Part shown: piece after piece, positions 26,333-35,078 of the stretch | Layout of the letters: every line of letters begins with the position of its first letter | How positions within the stretch are numbered: position 1 is the first letter of the stretch | Assembly: GCA_016124375.1 (NCBI GenBank) | Contig: WGNV01000002.1 | Coordinates: forward strand, 124,001 to 188,000 | Source of the DNA: Tepidisphaera sp. | GTDB taxonomy: Bacteria; Planctomycetota; Phycisphaerae; Phycisphaerales; UBA1924 | Length of the DNA stretch: 64,000 nt | Reading direction: 5' to 3' | Translations under genes and position numbers: made by a program | Notes under the pieces: model-generated | What the model was told of the DNA's origin: nothing | Databases searched by the model: none | Seen by the model: only the letters and a program-made list of their open reading frames with translations

Positions 26333-27055
26333 CTACCGCCTCACCCCCATCGAGCACTTCCCCGCCGGAAACACTGTCACCTTCGACCCCTCCGCCAGCA
26401 GCGTGTTCGTGGGCTTGGTCTTCCCCACAGCCTTCCACTGCGGGCCGTACAGCCCCGCCCAATCCAGCTTCACCTCCGCCCACTCGACCTTGTACACCTG
26501 CCACTTCGGGTGCACCACGTGGTAGCGCAGCGTCATCCCCGCCCGGTCGCGCCCGAACCCAAGCTCGTGCTCTTTGAACCAGTGCTCCGCCGTGTCCTCA
26601 TCCACCGGCAGGGGCGGGTCGCGCGTCGCCGCCACCTTGATCGTGCTCTTCTTGCCCATGTGCCAGAGGGTGTGATCCACTTCCAGCCCGTCGCCCGTGC
26701 GATGCACGTTGCTCTCCATCTTGCAGCGCATGTAAGGCTCGTTGTAAATCCGCCTCGCCACCCAGCTCACCACGCGGCTCGGCACCAGTTCCTTGATGAA
26801 CACCACGCCCCGCTCCGCCCCGTGCCGCACATAAAACCGCAAGTTCACCTCAGGAAAATCCGTCAAAAATGGCCACGCCACGCCCTTCACCCGCGTGTCC
26901 TCAAAATCAAACGCCACCAGGCTCACGTGCGGGTGCCCGTGGTACGTGTCCAACTCCAGCCCCGCCGGCAAATAAGGCTTGAGCAGCGACTCCGGCACCG
27001 GATACGAAATGATGCACACGTGAGACCAATGGGCTTCCAGAAAGGGCTTGGTCAC
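26333..27055 (-). CDS. YqjF/DUF2071 family protein
   Basis: A 240-aa protein resembling the DUF2071 (YqjF) family, related in fold to acetoacetate decarboxylase. Typical features are an early aromatic stretch, VPESLLKPYLPAGLELDTYHG, VSLVAFDFEDTRVKG and FPEVNLRFYVRHG. The biochemical role of the family is unknown. It sits on the opposite strand inside the hut cluster, between the His-rich genes and hutG, and its start is only about 40 bases from the hutG start, so both promoters must share a very short space. Confidence 0.82.
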   Translation of the reverse strand: MTKPFLEAHWSHVCIISYPVPESLLKPYLPAGLELDTYHGHPHVSLVAFDFEDTRVKGVAWPFLTDFPEVNLRFYVRHGAERGVVFIKELVPSRVVSWVARRIYNEPYMRCKMESNVHRTGDGLEVDHTLWHMGKKSTIKVAATRDPPLPVDEDTAEHWFKEHELGFGRDRAGMTLRYHVVHPKWQVYKVEWAEVKLDWAGLYGPQWKAVGKTKPTNTLLAEGSKVTVFPAGKCSMGVRR

Positions 27056-27095
27056 ACGCCCATCATCCCGCGCCGCCCGTTACGATGCAACCCGC

Positions 27096-28025
27096 ATGTC
27101 CCTCCCCCACACCATTCCCGGGGTCTGGCCCGCCTCCATCCCCTCAAGCCGTTTCGCGTCGCTCATCCGGCGCGAACTTCCTGACCTTGCCCCGCCGGGT
27201 GCCGTCGCGCTTCTCGGCCTGCCCGATGATCTGGGCGTCCGCCTCAACAACGGCCGCCCCGGCGCCGCCCTCGCCCCCGCCGCCCTGCGCGACGCCCTCG
27301 CCCGCTACGCCGTTGCCTCTCCCGGCGGCTGGTCATGGCCCCCCACCTTCGACGCGGGCGACATCACCCCCGCGGCAGGCAACGACGCCGCCTCGCTCGA
27401 CGCCACCCATCAACGCATCACCGCCGCCACCCGCATGCTCCTCGAGCGGGGCTACTTCCCCATCGCCATCGGGGGCGGACACGACCTCACCCTCCCCTTC
27501 GCCCGAGCCGCCATCCTCCACCACCGCGCCCATGGCCGCGACGTCAAAGGCTGCGTCTACTTCGACGCCCACCTCGACGTCCGCCCCACCCACGGCAGCG
27601 GCATGTCCTTCCGCCGCCTCATCGAAGACTGCGCCATCTCCCGCCTCTACATCCACGGCTTCAGCGACCTCGCCAACAGCGCCGAGCACCTGACCTGGTT
27701 CCGCCAGCACGGCGGCATCACCCGCGACGACCCTGCCGGAGTCGCCGAAGGCCGCTGGAAGCCCGATTGCCCTTACATCGCCAGCTTCGATCTGGACGTC
27801 ATCGACGCCGCCCACATTCCCGGCGTCAGCGCCATCAACCCCGCTGGCTGGTCGGTGCGCGACGCCGCCCGCTGGGTCAGCCGCCTCGCCCGCGACCCGG
27901 GGTGCGTCTGCTTCGACCTCATGGAACTCTCTCCGCCCAACGACCCCACCGGCCGCAGCGCCCGCGTCGCCGCACATCTCCTCCTCACCTTCCTGCAAGG
28001 CTTCTCCCAACGGGGCGGCACATGA
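27096..28025 (+). CDS. hutG: Formimidoylglutamase-like enzyme of the arginase family
   Basis: A 309-aa ureohydrolase. The two-manganese site is visible in IGGGHDLT, FDAHLDVRP and SFDLDVIDAAHIPGVSA, in the order and spacing of arginase-type enzymes. Because its stop overlaps the hutI start (ATGA) and hutH and hutU are close, the best assignment is HutG, which converts N-formimino-glutamate to glutamate and formamide. Arginase and agmatinase share this core, so the specificity rests on context. The ATG at 27096 was chosen where similarity begins. Confidence 0.9.
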   Translation: MSLPHTIPGVWPASIPSSRFASLIRRELPDLAPPGAVALLGLPDDLGVRLNNGRPGAALAPAALRDALARYAVASPGGWSWPPTFDAGDITPAAGNDAASLDATHQRITAATRMLLERGYFPIAIGGGHDLTLPFARAAILHHRAHGRDVKGCVYFDAHLDVRPTHGSGMSFRRLIEDCAISRLYIHGFSDLANSAEHLTWFRQHGGITRDDPAGVAEGRWKPDCPYIASFDLDVIDAAHIPGVSAINPAGWSVRDAARWVSRLARDPGCVCFDLMELSPPNDPTGRSARVAAHLLLTFLQGFSQRGGT

Positions 28026-29236
28026 ACACCCTCATCCACAACGCCAAAGTCGTCACCCCCAAAGCCCCCCTCGGTCGCGGCTCTGCCTTCGGCGCTCTCA
28101 CCATCATGCCCGGCATGGATGTCGAGATCTCCAACGGCCTCATCGCCGCCATCCGCCCCACCGATGTCACTTCCAAGTCTCCGCCCTCCGGCTACGACGA
28201 TGTTGTCAACGCCCACGGCTGCGTCCTCTTGCCCGGCTTCGTCGACTGCCACACCCACGCCTGCTGGGTCGGCGATCGCCTCGACGAGTGGGAACAAAAA
28301 CTCCGGGGCGTCCCCTACCTCGACATCCTCGCCAAAGGCGGCGGCATCATGTCCACCGTCCGCGCCGTCCGCCAATCCCCCGCCCAGTCGCTCATGGGCC
28401 ACCTGCTTTGGCGCATCGCCGAGATGCAGCGCACCGGCACCACCGCCGCCGAAGTCAAAAGCGGCTACGGCCTCTCCACCCACGAAGAACTCAAGATGCT
28501 CCGCGCCATCCGCGGCGCCGCCTCCAAATGGCCCGGCACGCTGCGCATGACCGCCCTCCTCGGCCACGCCATCGACCCCGACATCCCCGACTTTGTCGAG
28601 CGCACCATCCGCGAAACGCTCCCCGCAGTCCACGCGGAGTTTCCGGATGTCACCATCGACGCCTTCCTCGAACACGGCGCCTGGTCCCTCGATCAAACCA
28701 CCCGCCTGCTCGACAAAGCCCTCGACCTCGGCCACCCCGTCCGCCTCCACGCCGATCAGTTCAACTCCCTCGGCGGCATCCCGCTCGCCATCCGCCTCGC
28801 CGCCCGCAGCGTCGATCACCTCGAAGCCAGCACCCCCGCCGACCTCGCCGCACTCGGCGCCTCCAGCACCATCGGCGTCGGGCTCCCCATCTGCGGGCTC
28901 CACCTCGACAACCGCTACGCCAACCTCCGCGCCGTCCTCGACGCCGGCGGCCAGGTCGCCATCGCCACCAACTTCAATCCCGGCTCCGCCCCCAGCGGCT
29001 CCATGCCCCTGGCCATCGCCGCCGCCGTGCGCCACTGCGGCCTCACGCCCCACGAAGCCATCGTCGCTTCCACGCTCGGCGGCACCGCCGTCCTAGGCCT
29101 CCCCGACCGCGGGCGGCTTGAAGTCGGCCTTCCCGCCGATGCCGTGCTCCTCGGCGTCCGCGACGAGCGGGAACTCGCCTACCAACTCGGCTCGCCCATC
29201 ATCCGCCGCGTGTTCATTTCCAAAGACCTCGCCTGA
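28022..29236 (+). CDS. hutI: Imidazolonepropionase
   Basis: Third step of histidine breakdown, opening the imidazolone ring to give N-formimino-glutamate. A 404-aa amidohydrolase with the metal pair in GFVDCHTHACWVGDR, the conserved GYGLSTHEELKML, the metal histidine in HADQFNSLGG, SVDHLEAS, and the aspartate-region equivalent TNFNPGSAPSGSMPL. The ATG overlaps the hutG stop. Its last 144 bases overlap the convergent gene on the other strand. With hutH, hutU and hutG the pathway to glutamate is complete in this window. Confidence 0.95.
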   Translation: MNTLIHNAKVVTPKAPLGRGSAFGALTIMPGMDVEISNGLIAAIRPTDVTSKSPPSGYDDVVNAHGCVLLPGFVDCHTHACWVGDRLDEWEQKLRGVPYLDILAKGGGIMSTVRAVRQSPAQSLMGHLLWRIAEMQRTGTTAAEVKSGYGLSTHEELKMLRAIRGAASKWPGTLRMTALLGHAIDPDIPDFVERTIRETLPAVHAEFPDVTIDAFLEHGAWSLDQTTRLLDKALDLGHPVRLHADQFNSLGGIPLAIRLAARSVDHLEASTPADLAALGASSTIGVGLPICGLHLDNRYANLRAVLDAGGQVAIATNFNPGSAPSGSMPLAIAAAVRHCGLTPHEAIVASTLGGTAVLGLPDRGRLEVGLPADAVLLGVRDERELAYQLGSPIIRRVFISKDLA

Positions 29237-29695
29237 CCCGATCGGCCTCTTCTCCCACCTCACCACCACCGTCTTCGCATCCTCCACCGTGGTGTCCCAC
29301 ACCGCCCCGCACTCCGGACACCGGCACAACCCCGCCTCATCCACCAACGCCCCCGCCATCTCGTACAGGCACGCCGGGCACACGCCCTCCCTCGCCCGGC
29401 GTCGCACCACCCGCGCCGCAAACGCCCTGAGCCCCCCCACCACCCACACCAGCAGCGTCACCTGCAGCAGGATCAGCGTGGCCGCGATCGGCGAGAACAG
29501 CGTGATCGCCACGACAAACGGCCCGGCCGCCCACGCCCCCAGCACCACCGTCGCCGGGATGACCCCGAACGCCCCCAGGGGCAGCAACACCTCGAGCGGC
29601 ACCCGCCGCCGCCACGCCCCCTCACCCGCCAGGTACACCGGCAGCCTTACCAGACGCCTTGACCCCGCCTCGTCATGCACCGGCCATCGCACCAT
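29093..29695 (-). CDS. Membrane protein with C-terminal zinc ribbon
   Basis: A 200-aa protein with about three hydrophobic helices (roughly residues 33-95), a basic stretch (RRRARE), then a zinc ribbon CPAC...CRCPECG (about 107-136). The last 48 residues are encoded antisense to the end of hutI, an overlap of 144 bases, and may be an extension caused by loss of an earlier stop. The CPxC...CPECG layout is shared by three other small proteins at 32.7-34.7 kb. No function is known. It diverges from the methionine aminopeptidase gene. Confidence 0.68.
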   Translation of the reverse strand: MVRWPVHDEAGSRRLVRLPVYLAGEGAWRRRVPLEVLLPLGAFGVIPATVVLGAWAAGPFVVAITLFSPIAATLILLQVTLLVWVVGGLRAFAARVVRRRAREGVCPACLYEMAGALVDEAGLCRCPECGAVWDTTVEDAKTVVVRWEKRPIGSGEVFGNEHAADDGRAELVGEFPLVADAEEHGIGGKADFKPPAVGEA

Positions 29696-29767
29696 GACTC
29701 TGCTTTCGTTGCGCGCGCTCCACGAGTTGCACCGCTCGCGCCCGGCCCCGCACCTACCCTAGCCCGC

Positions 29768-30604
29768 ATGTCCAGTGTCCCCCGCCTCAGCAAAGCCGAC
29801 GCCAAAGCCGCCTACGACGCCGCCCAGCGCGTCGTCCAGATGCACGAAAAACTCGCCGCCTGGCTGCGCTCGGGCACCACCCTGGCCGCCATCGACGGCT
29901 TCGTCGCACAATCCCTCAGCGAGATGCACTGCCGCTCCTGCTTCAAAGACTACAAAGTCAGCGGCCACCCCCCCTTCCCCAGCCACGCCTGCCTCTCCGT
30001 CAACGAATGCGTCGTCCACGGCACCGCCGGCTACTACCGCGCTCCGCTCAAGCAAGGCGACGTCCTCAAGATCGACATCGGCGTCTTCTACAAAGGTTGG
30101 GTAGGCGACGCCGCATGGACCTACGTCTTCGGCGAGCCCTCCCCCACCGTCGCCAACCTCATGAAGGCCGGCAAAGAGTCGCTCAAGAAGGGCATCGCCG
30201 AACTCCGCCCGGGCAACCCCTACCTCCGCTGGGCCGAGGTCGTGCAGGACTGCGTCGAAGTCGAGCACGGCGTCTACTGCATCGAAAACTGGGGCGGCCA
30301 CGGCTATGGCCGCACCCTCCACGGCCCGCCCCACATCCTCAACCACCGCCCCCTCAGTGGCGGCTCCTGGCCCGAGCGAGGCCACCTCTGGCACCCCGGC
30401 AACCTCGTCGCCGTCGAACCCATGATCGCCGCCGGCACCGGCCGCACCACCCAGCGCCCCTTCAACAGCAAGCTCACCGACTGGCCCGTCTTCGTCGCCG
30501 ACGGCTCCCTCAGCGTCCACTACGAGCACGACGTCCTCATCACCGACGACGGGCAAAAGGTCCTCACCGAGGGGCTGGAACACCTCAAGGACGTCATCTC
30601 GTAG
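29768..30604 (+). CDS. map: Methionine aminopeptidase, type I
   Basis: A 278-aa enzyme that removes the first methionine of new proteins. The five metal ligands are in DIGVFYKGWVGD (two aspartates), GHGYGRTLH (histidine), VAVEPMI (glutamate) and SVHYEHDVLIT (glutamate). The family pattern GHGIGRxxHE reads GHGYGRTLHG here, so the residue after the conserved histidine is glycine instead of glutamate. The short N-terminal extension before SHACLSVNECVVHG is of ordinary length. It is probably a single-gene unit, with the carboxypeptidase gene 96 bases downstream. Confidence 0.92.
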   Translation: MSSVPRLSKADAKAAYDAAQRVVQMHEKLAAWLRSGTTLAAIDGFVAQSLSEMHCRSCFKDYKVSGHPPFPSHACLSVNECVVHGTAGYYRAPLKQGDVLKIDIGVFYKGWVGDAAWTYVFGEPSPTVANLMKAGKESLKKGIAELRPGNPYLRWAEVVQDCVEVEHGVYCIENWGGHGYGRTLHGPPHILNHRPLSGGSWPERGHLWHPGNLVAVEPMIAAGTGRTTQRPFNSKLTDWPVFVADGSLSVHYEHDVLITDDGQKVLTEGLEHLKDVIS

Positions 30605-30699
30605 GGCCCCGCAGAGCTGCCTGCGGCTCCCGCCTTCTTCCGCCGCCCGCCGTCTCACTGCGTGTCGCCCGCAGCCGCGATCCCGTCAAACCTCGTACC

Positions 30700-32364
30700 A
30701 TGCCCCCCATGATGAACTCCTGGCGAACCCTCGCGAGCGTGCTGGTGATCGTCCTGGGCCTCTCTTCGTATAGCGCGTGGGCGCAGCCCTCCGCACCCCC
30801 GCCGCCGCGGGAGCGTCCCGCCCATCGCGATCGCCCCGAGACGCCCGACGCACCCAAGGACGCCGACAAGCCCGATCCCGGCAACCAAGCCGCCAAGGAC
30901 AACAAGGACGATAAGAAGGACCCCAAGGACGACAAGAAAGACGACAAGAAGGACGACAAGAAAGACGCCCCCGTCGTCACCACCCACAGCATCGTCATCA
31001 ACAGCAAGGTCATCCACTACACCGTCACCGCCGGCATGCTCCCCCAGTTCGACGACAAGCTCAAATCCAAGGGCAACATCTTCTACATCGCCTACACCAA
31101 GGACGACGCCCCCGCCCAAGACCGCCCCATCCTCTTCTCCTTCAACGGCGGCCCCGGCTCCAGTTCCGTCTGGCTGCACATGGGCATGCTCGGCCCCCGC
31201 CGCGTCGCCATGGGCCCCGACGGCGAAACCCCCCCGCTGCCCACCAAAATCGTCGACAACGACCAGTCCTGGCTCGACCTCGCCGACCTCGTCTTCATCG
31301 ACCCCGTGAGCACCGGCTTCAGCCGCCCCGCCGAGGGCGAAGACGCCCGCCAGTTCCACGGCCTCTCCGAAGACATCTCCTCGGTCGCCAAGTTCATTAA
31401 ACTCTACCTCACCCGCAACAACCGCTGGCTGAGCCCCAAGTTCGTCATCGGCGAAAGCTACGGCGGCACCCGCGGCGCCGGCCTCGCGGGCTACCTCCAG
31501 ACCAACATGGGCATCTCCCTCAACGGTGTCATCCTCGTCTCCCCCGCCGTCGACTTCGCCACTCTGGACTTCCGCGACAACAACGACCTCCCCTACCAGA
31601 TGTTCCTGCCCACCTACGCCGCCACCGCCTGGTACCACAAGAAACTCCCCGCCGACCTGCAGGCCAAGCCCCTCGCCGACGTCCTCAAAGAAGCCGAGTC
31701 CTTCGCCAGCGGCGAGTACGCCCAAGTGCTGGAACTCGGCGACCGCGCCGACGCGAGCCGCATCGACGCCGCCGCCGCCACCTACGCCCGCCTCACCGGC
31801 CTCAGCAAGGACTACGTCCGCCGCGCCAACCTCCGCGTCCGCCAGTCCAACTTCGCCAAGGAACTCCTGCGCGACGAAGGCCGCACCGTCGGCCGCTACG
31901 ACGCCCGCTACAAAGGCATCGACCGCGACGGCGTCGGCGACAACCCCGACTACGACCCTAGTTACTCCGCCGTGCAGGGGGCCTACACCGCGGCCATCAA
32001 CGCCTACCTCCGCGACGAACTCAAGTACGAGAGCGACGACTCCTACGAACTGCTCACCGGCGTCTGGCCCTGGCGCTTCCCCGAAAACGGCTTCGCCTCC
32101 ACCGCCGACCAACTGCGCACCGCAATGACCCAAAACCCCTCGCTCAAGGTGATGTTCGCCGCCGGCCACTTCGACATGGCCGTCCCCTTCTTCGCCACCG
32201 AGCACGTCGCGGCTCACCTGGCCCTCGACCCCACGCTCCGCGGCAACGTCCGCATCGAGGAGTACGACGCCGGCCACATGTACTACCTCCGCCAGCAGGA
32301 CCTCCAAAAGGCCAAGGCCGACGCCGAAGCGTTCTTCAAGGACGCGATCACCCCCGCCAAGTGA
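30700..32364 (+). CDS. Secreted S10 serine carboxypeptidase
   Basis: A 554-aa exported peptidase. A signal peptide at about 1-29 ends in SAWA before QP. A Pro-rich and then strongly Asp/Lys-repetitive linker (about 50-87) leads to the catalytic domain. The oxyanion region is FSFNGGPGSSS, the nucleophile serine is in VIGESYGG, the aspartate in AGHFDMAVP, and the histidine in YDAGHMYYL. S10 enzymes remove C-terminal residues, best at acidic pH. Three ATGs within five codons are possible starts; I took the first. The gene is followed by hairpin repeats. Confidence 0.92.
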   Translation: MPPMMNSWRTLASVLVIVLGLSSYSAWAQPSAPPPPRERPAHRDRPETPDAPKDADKPDPGNQAAKDNKDDKKDPKDDKKDDKKDDKKDAPVVTTHSIVINSKVIHYTVTAGMLPQFDDKLKSKGNIFYIAYTKDDAPAQDRPILFSFNGGPGSSSVWLHMGMLGPRRVAMGPDGETPPLPTKIVDNDQSWLDLADLVFIDPVSTGFSRPAEGEDARQFHGLSEDISSVAKFIKLYLTRNNRWLSPKFVIGESYGGTRGAGLAGYLQTNMGISLNGVILVSPAVDFATLDFRDNNDLPYQMFLPTYAATAWYHKKLPADLQAKPLADVLKEAESFASGEYAQVLELGDRADASRIDAAAATYARLTGLSKDYVRRANLRVRQSNFAKELLRDEGRTVGRYDARYKGIDRDGVGDNPDYDPSYSAVQGAYTAAINAYLRDELKYESDDSYELLTGVWPWRFPENGFASTADQLRTAMTQNPSLKVMFAAGHFDMAVPFFATEHVAAHLALDPTLRGNVRIEEYDAGHMYYLRQQDLQKAKADAEAFFKDAITPAK

Positions 32365-32728
32365 CCGCACAGCACTGTCCCTCTCGGGCGGCCCCCCCTC
32401 GGCGGCCTTCTTGGGTGGCACCGCTCTCCAGAGCGGTGCTCCTCACTTCCTGGGTGGCCCCTCTCTCCGAGAGGGGCGCCTTCCTCCTGCCTTCCTCTCT
32501 TCCTTCCTCATCTTGTGGCGTCCCGCCTGTGTCCTTCCCCATCTACGTTCTTCTCTCTCTCCCAGGCTGTTGGTGGGACAGGCGTCCCGCCCGTCCACGC
32601 GAGGGTGTGTACGTGTCGGGGGAGTCGCCGATGCCGGGCGGAACCTGCGGTTCCCCCGGCACCCCCTCCCTTCAAACCGTCGCGGCGGCGGGTGAATCGC
32701 GGCCACCGCCTTCCCATACACTCGCCCC
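32365..32728 (+). other. Intergenic region with hairpin repeats
   Basis: No gene is seen. Two adjacent 39-bp units start at 32411 and 32450 (TGGGTGGC followed by a hairpin). The first hairpin is GCACCGCTCT-CC-AGAGCGGTGC, the second GCCCCTCTC-TCC-GAGAGGGGC: the frame is the same but the arms differ and stay paired. Then come CAGGCGTCCCGCC-type repeats (32520-32600) and a short copy of the 33.7-kb repeat (32612-32673). Confidence 0.6.
32612..32673 (+). repeat. Partial copy (C) of a structured intergenic repeat
   Basis: Starting near GTGTCGGG, this stretch matches the last 60 or so bases of the repeat at 33711-33884 almost exactly, through GAGTCGC, GATGCCGGGCGGAACC and the CCCCCGGCACCCCCTCCC end. 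It folds as GCCGGG(C)GGAACC-TGC-GGTTCCCCCGGC. The upstream two thirds of the full repeat are missing here. Confidence 0.75.
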
Positions 32729-33199
32729 ATGCGACGCGGGATCAAGTGGCTGTGCACGCTGCTTGCGGCGGTGATCGCCCTTGCCTTCGCGGCAAGCATG
32801 CGATGGTCCGTCTTCCTGGTCCATCGAGCCAACCGAACCACCTTGGGTGCAGAGCAAGTCCTCAGCATCAACATGGGGGCGATCGAATACTGCGCAGACG
32901 GCAATGCTGAATACGTCGGCGTTCTTCTGCCAGCGTGGGACACGTTCGTGGGACCGGCGAGCGGCACGTTCACATGGACTCCGGGGCGGTTCAAGGTTCC
33001 CAATACCTCTTGGCTGCGCATCCCCCTCTGGCTCCCGCTCGCGCTCACCGCCGCACCCGCGTCCCTCCTCTGGTGGGCCGATCGCCGCCGCCAGCGCCTC
33101 ACGGAAGGCCACTGCCTCTCCTGCGGCTACGACCGCCGCGGCCTTTCGGGCCCGTGCCCGGAGTGCGGCCGCTCCGCCGAACCGCCTACTTCCCGATAG
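32729..33199 (+). CDS. Two-span membrane protein with zinc ribbon (paralogue 1)
   Basis: A 156-aa protein: an N-terminal helix after RRGIKW (about 7-25), an extracytoplasmic part of about 75 residues, a second helix in LRIPLWLPLALTAAPASLLWW (about 97-116), a basic stretch, and a zinc ribbon CLSCGYDRRGL...CPECG at 131-151. The gene immediately downstream has the same plan and nearly identical ends, which shows a tandem duplication. The family is unnamed as far as I can tell; the ribbon probably faces the cytoplasm. Confidence 0.78.
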   Translation: MRRGIKWLCTLLAAVIALAFAASMRWSVFLVHRANRTTLGAEQVLSINMGAIEYCADGNAEYVGVLLPAWDTFVGPASGTFTWTPGRFKVPNTSWLRIPLWLPLALTAAPASLLWWADRRRQRLTEGHCLSCGYDRRGLSGPCPECGRSAEPPTSR

Positions 33200-33208
33200 A
33201 CTCGCCCC

Positions 33209-33682
33209 ATGCGGTGGCGACGCGGAATCAAGTGGCTTTGCACGCTGCTCGCGATTGCAATCGCCTTCGCCCTTGTCGCGAGCATGCGGTGGTCTGTCTC
33301 AGTAACCTATCAAGACACTCGTACTCCCACGCCCCGGCTGCGCATCGTTCGCTTCGAAATGGGAATGCTCAAATATGTTCGCAACCTTGATGGTGTCGCT
33401 CTCGACGTGCCGTCACCGTACTGGGACACATCGGTAACCAAGGCGTCTGGTCGGCTCGATTGGCTCCCGCAGCGATTCAAGTCTCAGTACATCGATTGTT
33501 GGTTCGTTCCTCTGTGGCTCCCGCTCATTCTCTTCGCCGTGCCCGCGTCGCTCCTCTGGTGGAGCGACATCCGCAAAGCCCGCCGCGTCCGCAAGGGTCA
33601 CTGCCCCTCCTGCGGCTACGACCGCCGCGGCCTTTCGGGCCCGTGCCCGGAGTGCGGCCGCCCCGCCGCGCCACAGGGATAG
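33209..33682 (+). CDS. Two-span membrane protein with zinc ribbon (paralogue 2)
   Basis: A 157-aa protein that begins nine bases after its paralogue. The first 30 residues (RRGIKWLCTLLA...ASMRWSV) and the last 40 (CPSCGYDRRGLSGPCPECG) are almost the same in both, while the central extracytoplasmic parts have diverged. This suggests selection to change the outer domain and to keep the membrane and ribbon parts. No function is known. Confidence 0.78.
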   Translation: MRWRRGIKWLCTLLAIAIAFALVASMRWSVSVTYQDTRTPTPRLRIVRFEMGMLKYVRNLDGVALDVPSPYWDTSVTKASGRLDWLPQRFKSQYIDCWFVPLWLPLILFAVPASLLWWSDIRKARRVRKGHCPSCGYDRRGLSGPCPECGRPAAPQG

Positions 33683-33710
33683 ATCTCACGCCCTCGCGCG
33701 GTGCACCCCC

Positions 33711-33884
33711 TCTTCTGCCCTGCTGCTCTCAGCAGGGAAGGGTGCGGGAAGGGGCGACAGCCCCTTCCTGCATGCTCGAAAGAATCAGACGCGGCCTCGC
33801 CGGGAAGAGCGTCGCTCGGTGGTGCGTCGGGAGTCGCAGATGCCGGGCGGAACCTGCGGTTCCCCCGGCACCCCCTCCCCTTTC
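33711..33884 (+). repeat. Structured intergenic repeat, copy A (about 170 bp)
   Basis: Contains three hairpins in a row: CCCTGCTG-CTCT-CAGCAGGG (33718-33737), GGAAGGGGC-GACA-GCCCCTTCC (about 33747-33768), and the GCCGGG(C)GGAACC-TGC-GGTTCCCCCGGC hairpin near 33842-33869. A second full copy is at 34821-34980 and a partial copy at 32612-32673. It carries no gene. It lies between the zinc-ribbon paralogues and the next zinc-ribbon gene. Confidence 0.8.
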
Positions 33885-33974
33885 ACCCGTTGCGTGCGCT
33901 GGCGTCGCGCGAGTTACGACACACGGCCAGAGCGCCGAGTTCGCTTCCGCGGTGACAGGCACCTCTTCCACGCG

Positions 33975-34670
33975 TCAAGAGGCACCTTCCGGCCCCATCG
34001 CTGCTTCACCGTACACGTGACCGCATTCAGAGCACCGGCTCTCGCCCCGCGCCACGGGATACGCGCATCGCTCGCACAGGCCGGCTTCGATTCGCCGCCT
34101 GATCCGATACATCCTGATGCACCTCGCCGTGAGCAGCAAGAACGACGTCGCGGCCACGACCAAGCCGAAGTCCACCAGCAACTTGGGCCACAGCGTGATC
34201 GACTGGCTCTGATCCAGTGACGTGGGCCATCCGTGCTGCTCGCACGTGCTGAGCCAGTGGCGGTCAAAGGGCATTTGGCTACGCCAGTTCGCCTTGTCAA
34301 CCATCGCAGCCACTCGCACCCAGTTGTAATCTCCCGGCCGCTCATCGACCGCTTGGGTGCTGTACCACGTGTGAACCTCGCCGTACGTGTAGCGGAGCGG
34401 GCCCACCCCGACACTCCTGGGAGAAGACCGCACCTCAATATCCACGTAACTGTAGATGACATCGCCCTTGTTCGGGCGCTCGTCGGAAAGCACCCATGCG
34501 CCGTCGCGGAAAATGCCCATGAGGGTGTAGCCTTCGCGATGCGTCACCGTCTCGGTTCGGGCAATCGTCATGGCGGGAATCAACCCCAGCACGACGAGAA
34601 CGCACAGCACGCACATCTGCGCGATGCTGGTCAATCGAGTGCTGCGTCGTTGTGAAGGCTGATTGCTCAA
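33975..34670 (-). CDS. Two-span membrane protein with C-terminal zinc ribbon
   Basis: A 231-aa protein: N-terminal helix (about 15-36), an extracytoplasmic region of about 125 residues, a second helix (about 167-182, LLVDFGLVVAATSFLLLTA), a basic stretch and the ribbon CERCAYPVA...CSECG at 199-217. The plan matches the two paralogues upstream but the sequence is distant and the gene is on the other strand. It is flanked on both sides by copies of the 170-bp repeat, so the gene may have moved or been duplicated together with it. Function unknown. Confidence 0.78.
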   Translation of the reverse strand: MSNQPSQRRSTRLTSIAQMCVLCVLVVLGLIPAMTIARTETVTHREGYTLMGIFRDGAWVLSDERPNKGDVIYSYVDIEVRSSPRSVGVGPLRYTYGEVHTWYSTQAVDERPGDYNWVRVAAMVDKANWRSQMPFDRHWLSTCEQHGWPTSLDQSQSITLWPKLLVDFGLVVAATSFLLLTARCIRMYRIRRRIEAGLCERCAYPVARGESRCSECGHVYGEAAMGPEGAS

Positions 34671-34820
34671 GTGCTAGCAGGTACTGTTCGGAAAGGCGGC
34701 GCCGAGGTTTCCGTTGCCGCGTCTTTTGGGCAGTCCCCGGTCCCCACGACGGGGGCACCCCCTCCTCCCCCCGCCCTTTCGGAAGACGCCGCCGCATCAT
34801 CGCCCGTTCGCGTGCTGGCG

Positions 34821-34980
34821 TGCCGCTCTTCTCAGCAGGGAAGGGTGCGGGAAGGGGCGGCAGCCCCTTCCTGCATGCTCGAAAGAACCACACGCGGCCT
34901 CGCCGGCAAGAACGTCGCTCACCGACGCGTCGGGAGCCGCCGATGCGGGGAGGAACACCCCCGGCACCCCCTCCCTTTTT
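34821..34980 (+). repeat. Structured intergenic repeat, copy B
   Basis: Matches copy A at most positions from GCTCTTCTCAGCAGGG through GGAAGGGGC-GGCA-GCCCCTTCC, CATGCTCGAAAGAA, the CGCGGCCTCGCCGG stretch and the CCCCCGGCACCCCCTCCC end. The last hairpin is shortened here (GGAGGAACACCCCC). Differences in the second hairpin are confined to the loop (GACA against GGCA). Confidence 0.8.
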
Positions 34981-35078
34981 GACTGTGTCGCAGTCTAGAA
35001 ACTGGCAACCCACCGAAGACAGCGAAGGTGACGACATCGTCGCCACTTTGAGAGACTTTGCTCTTGCCACGTCGGGCT

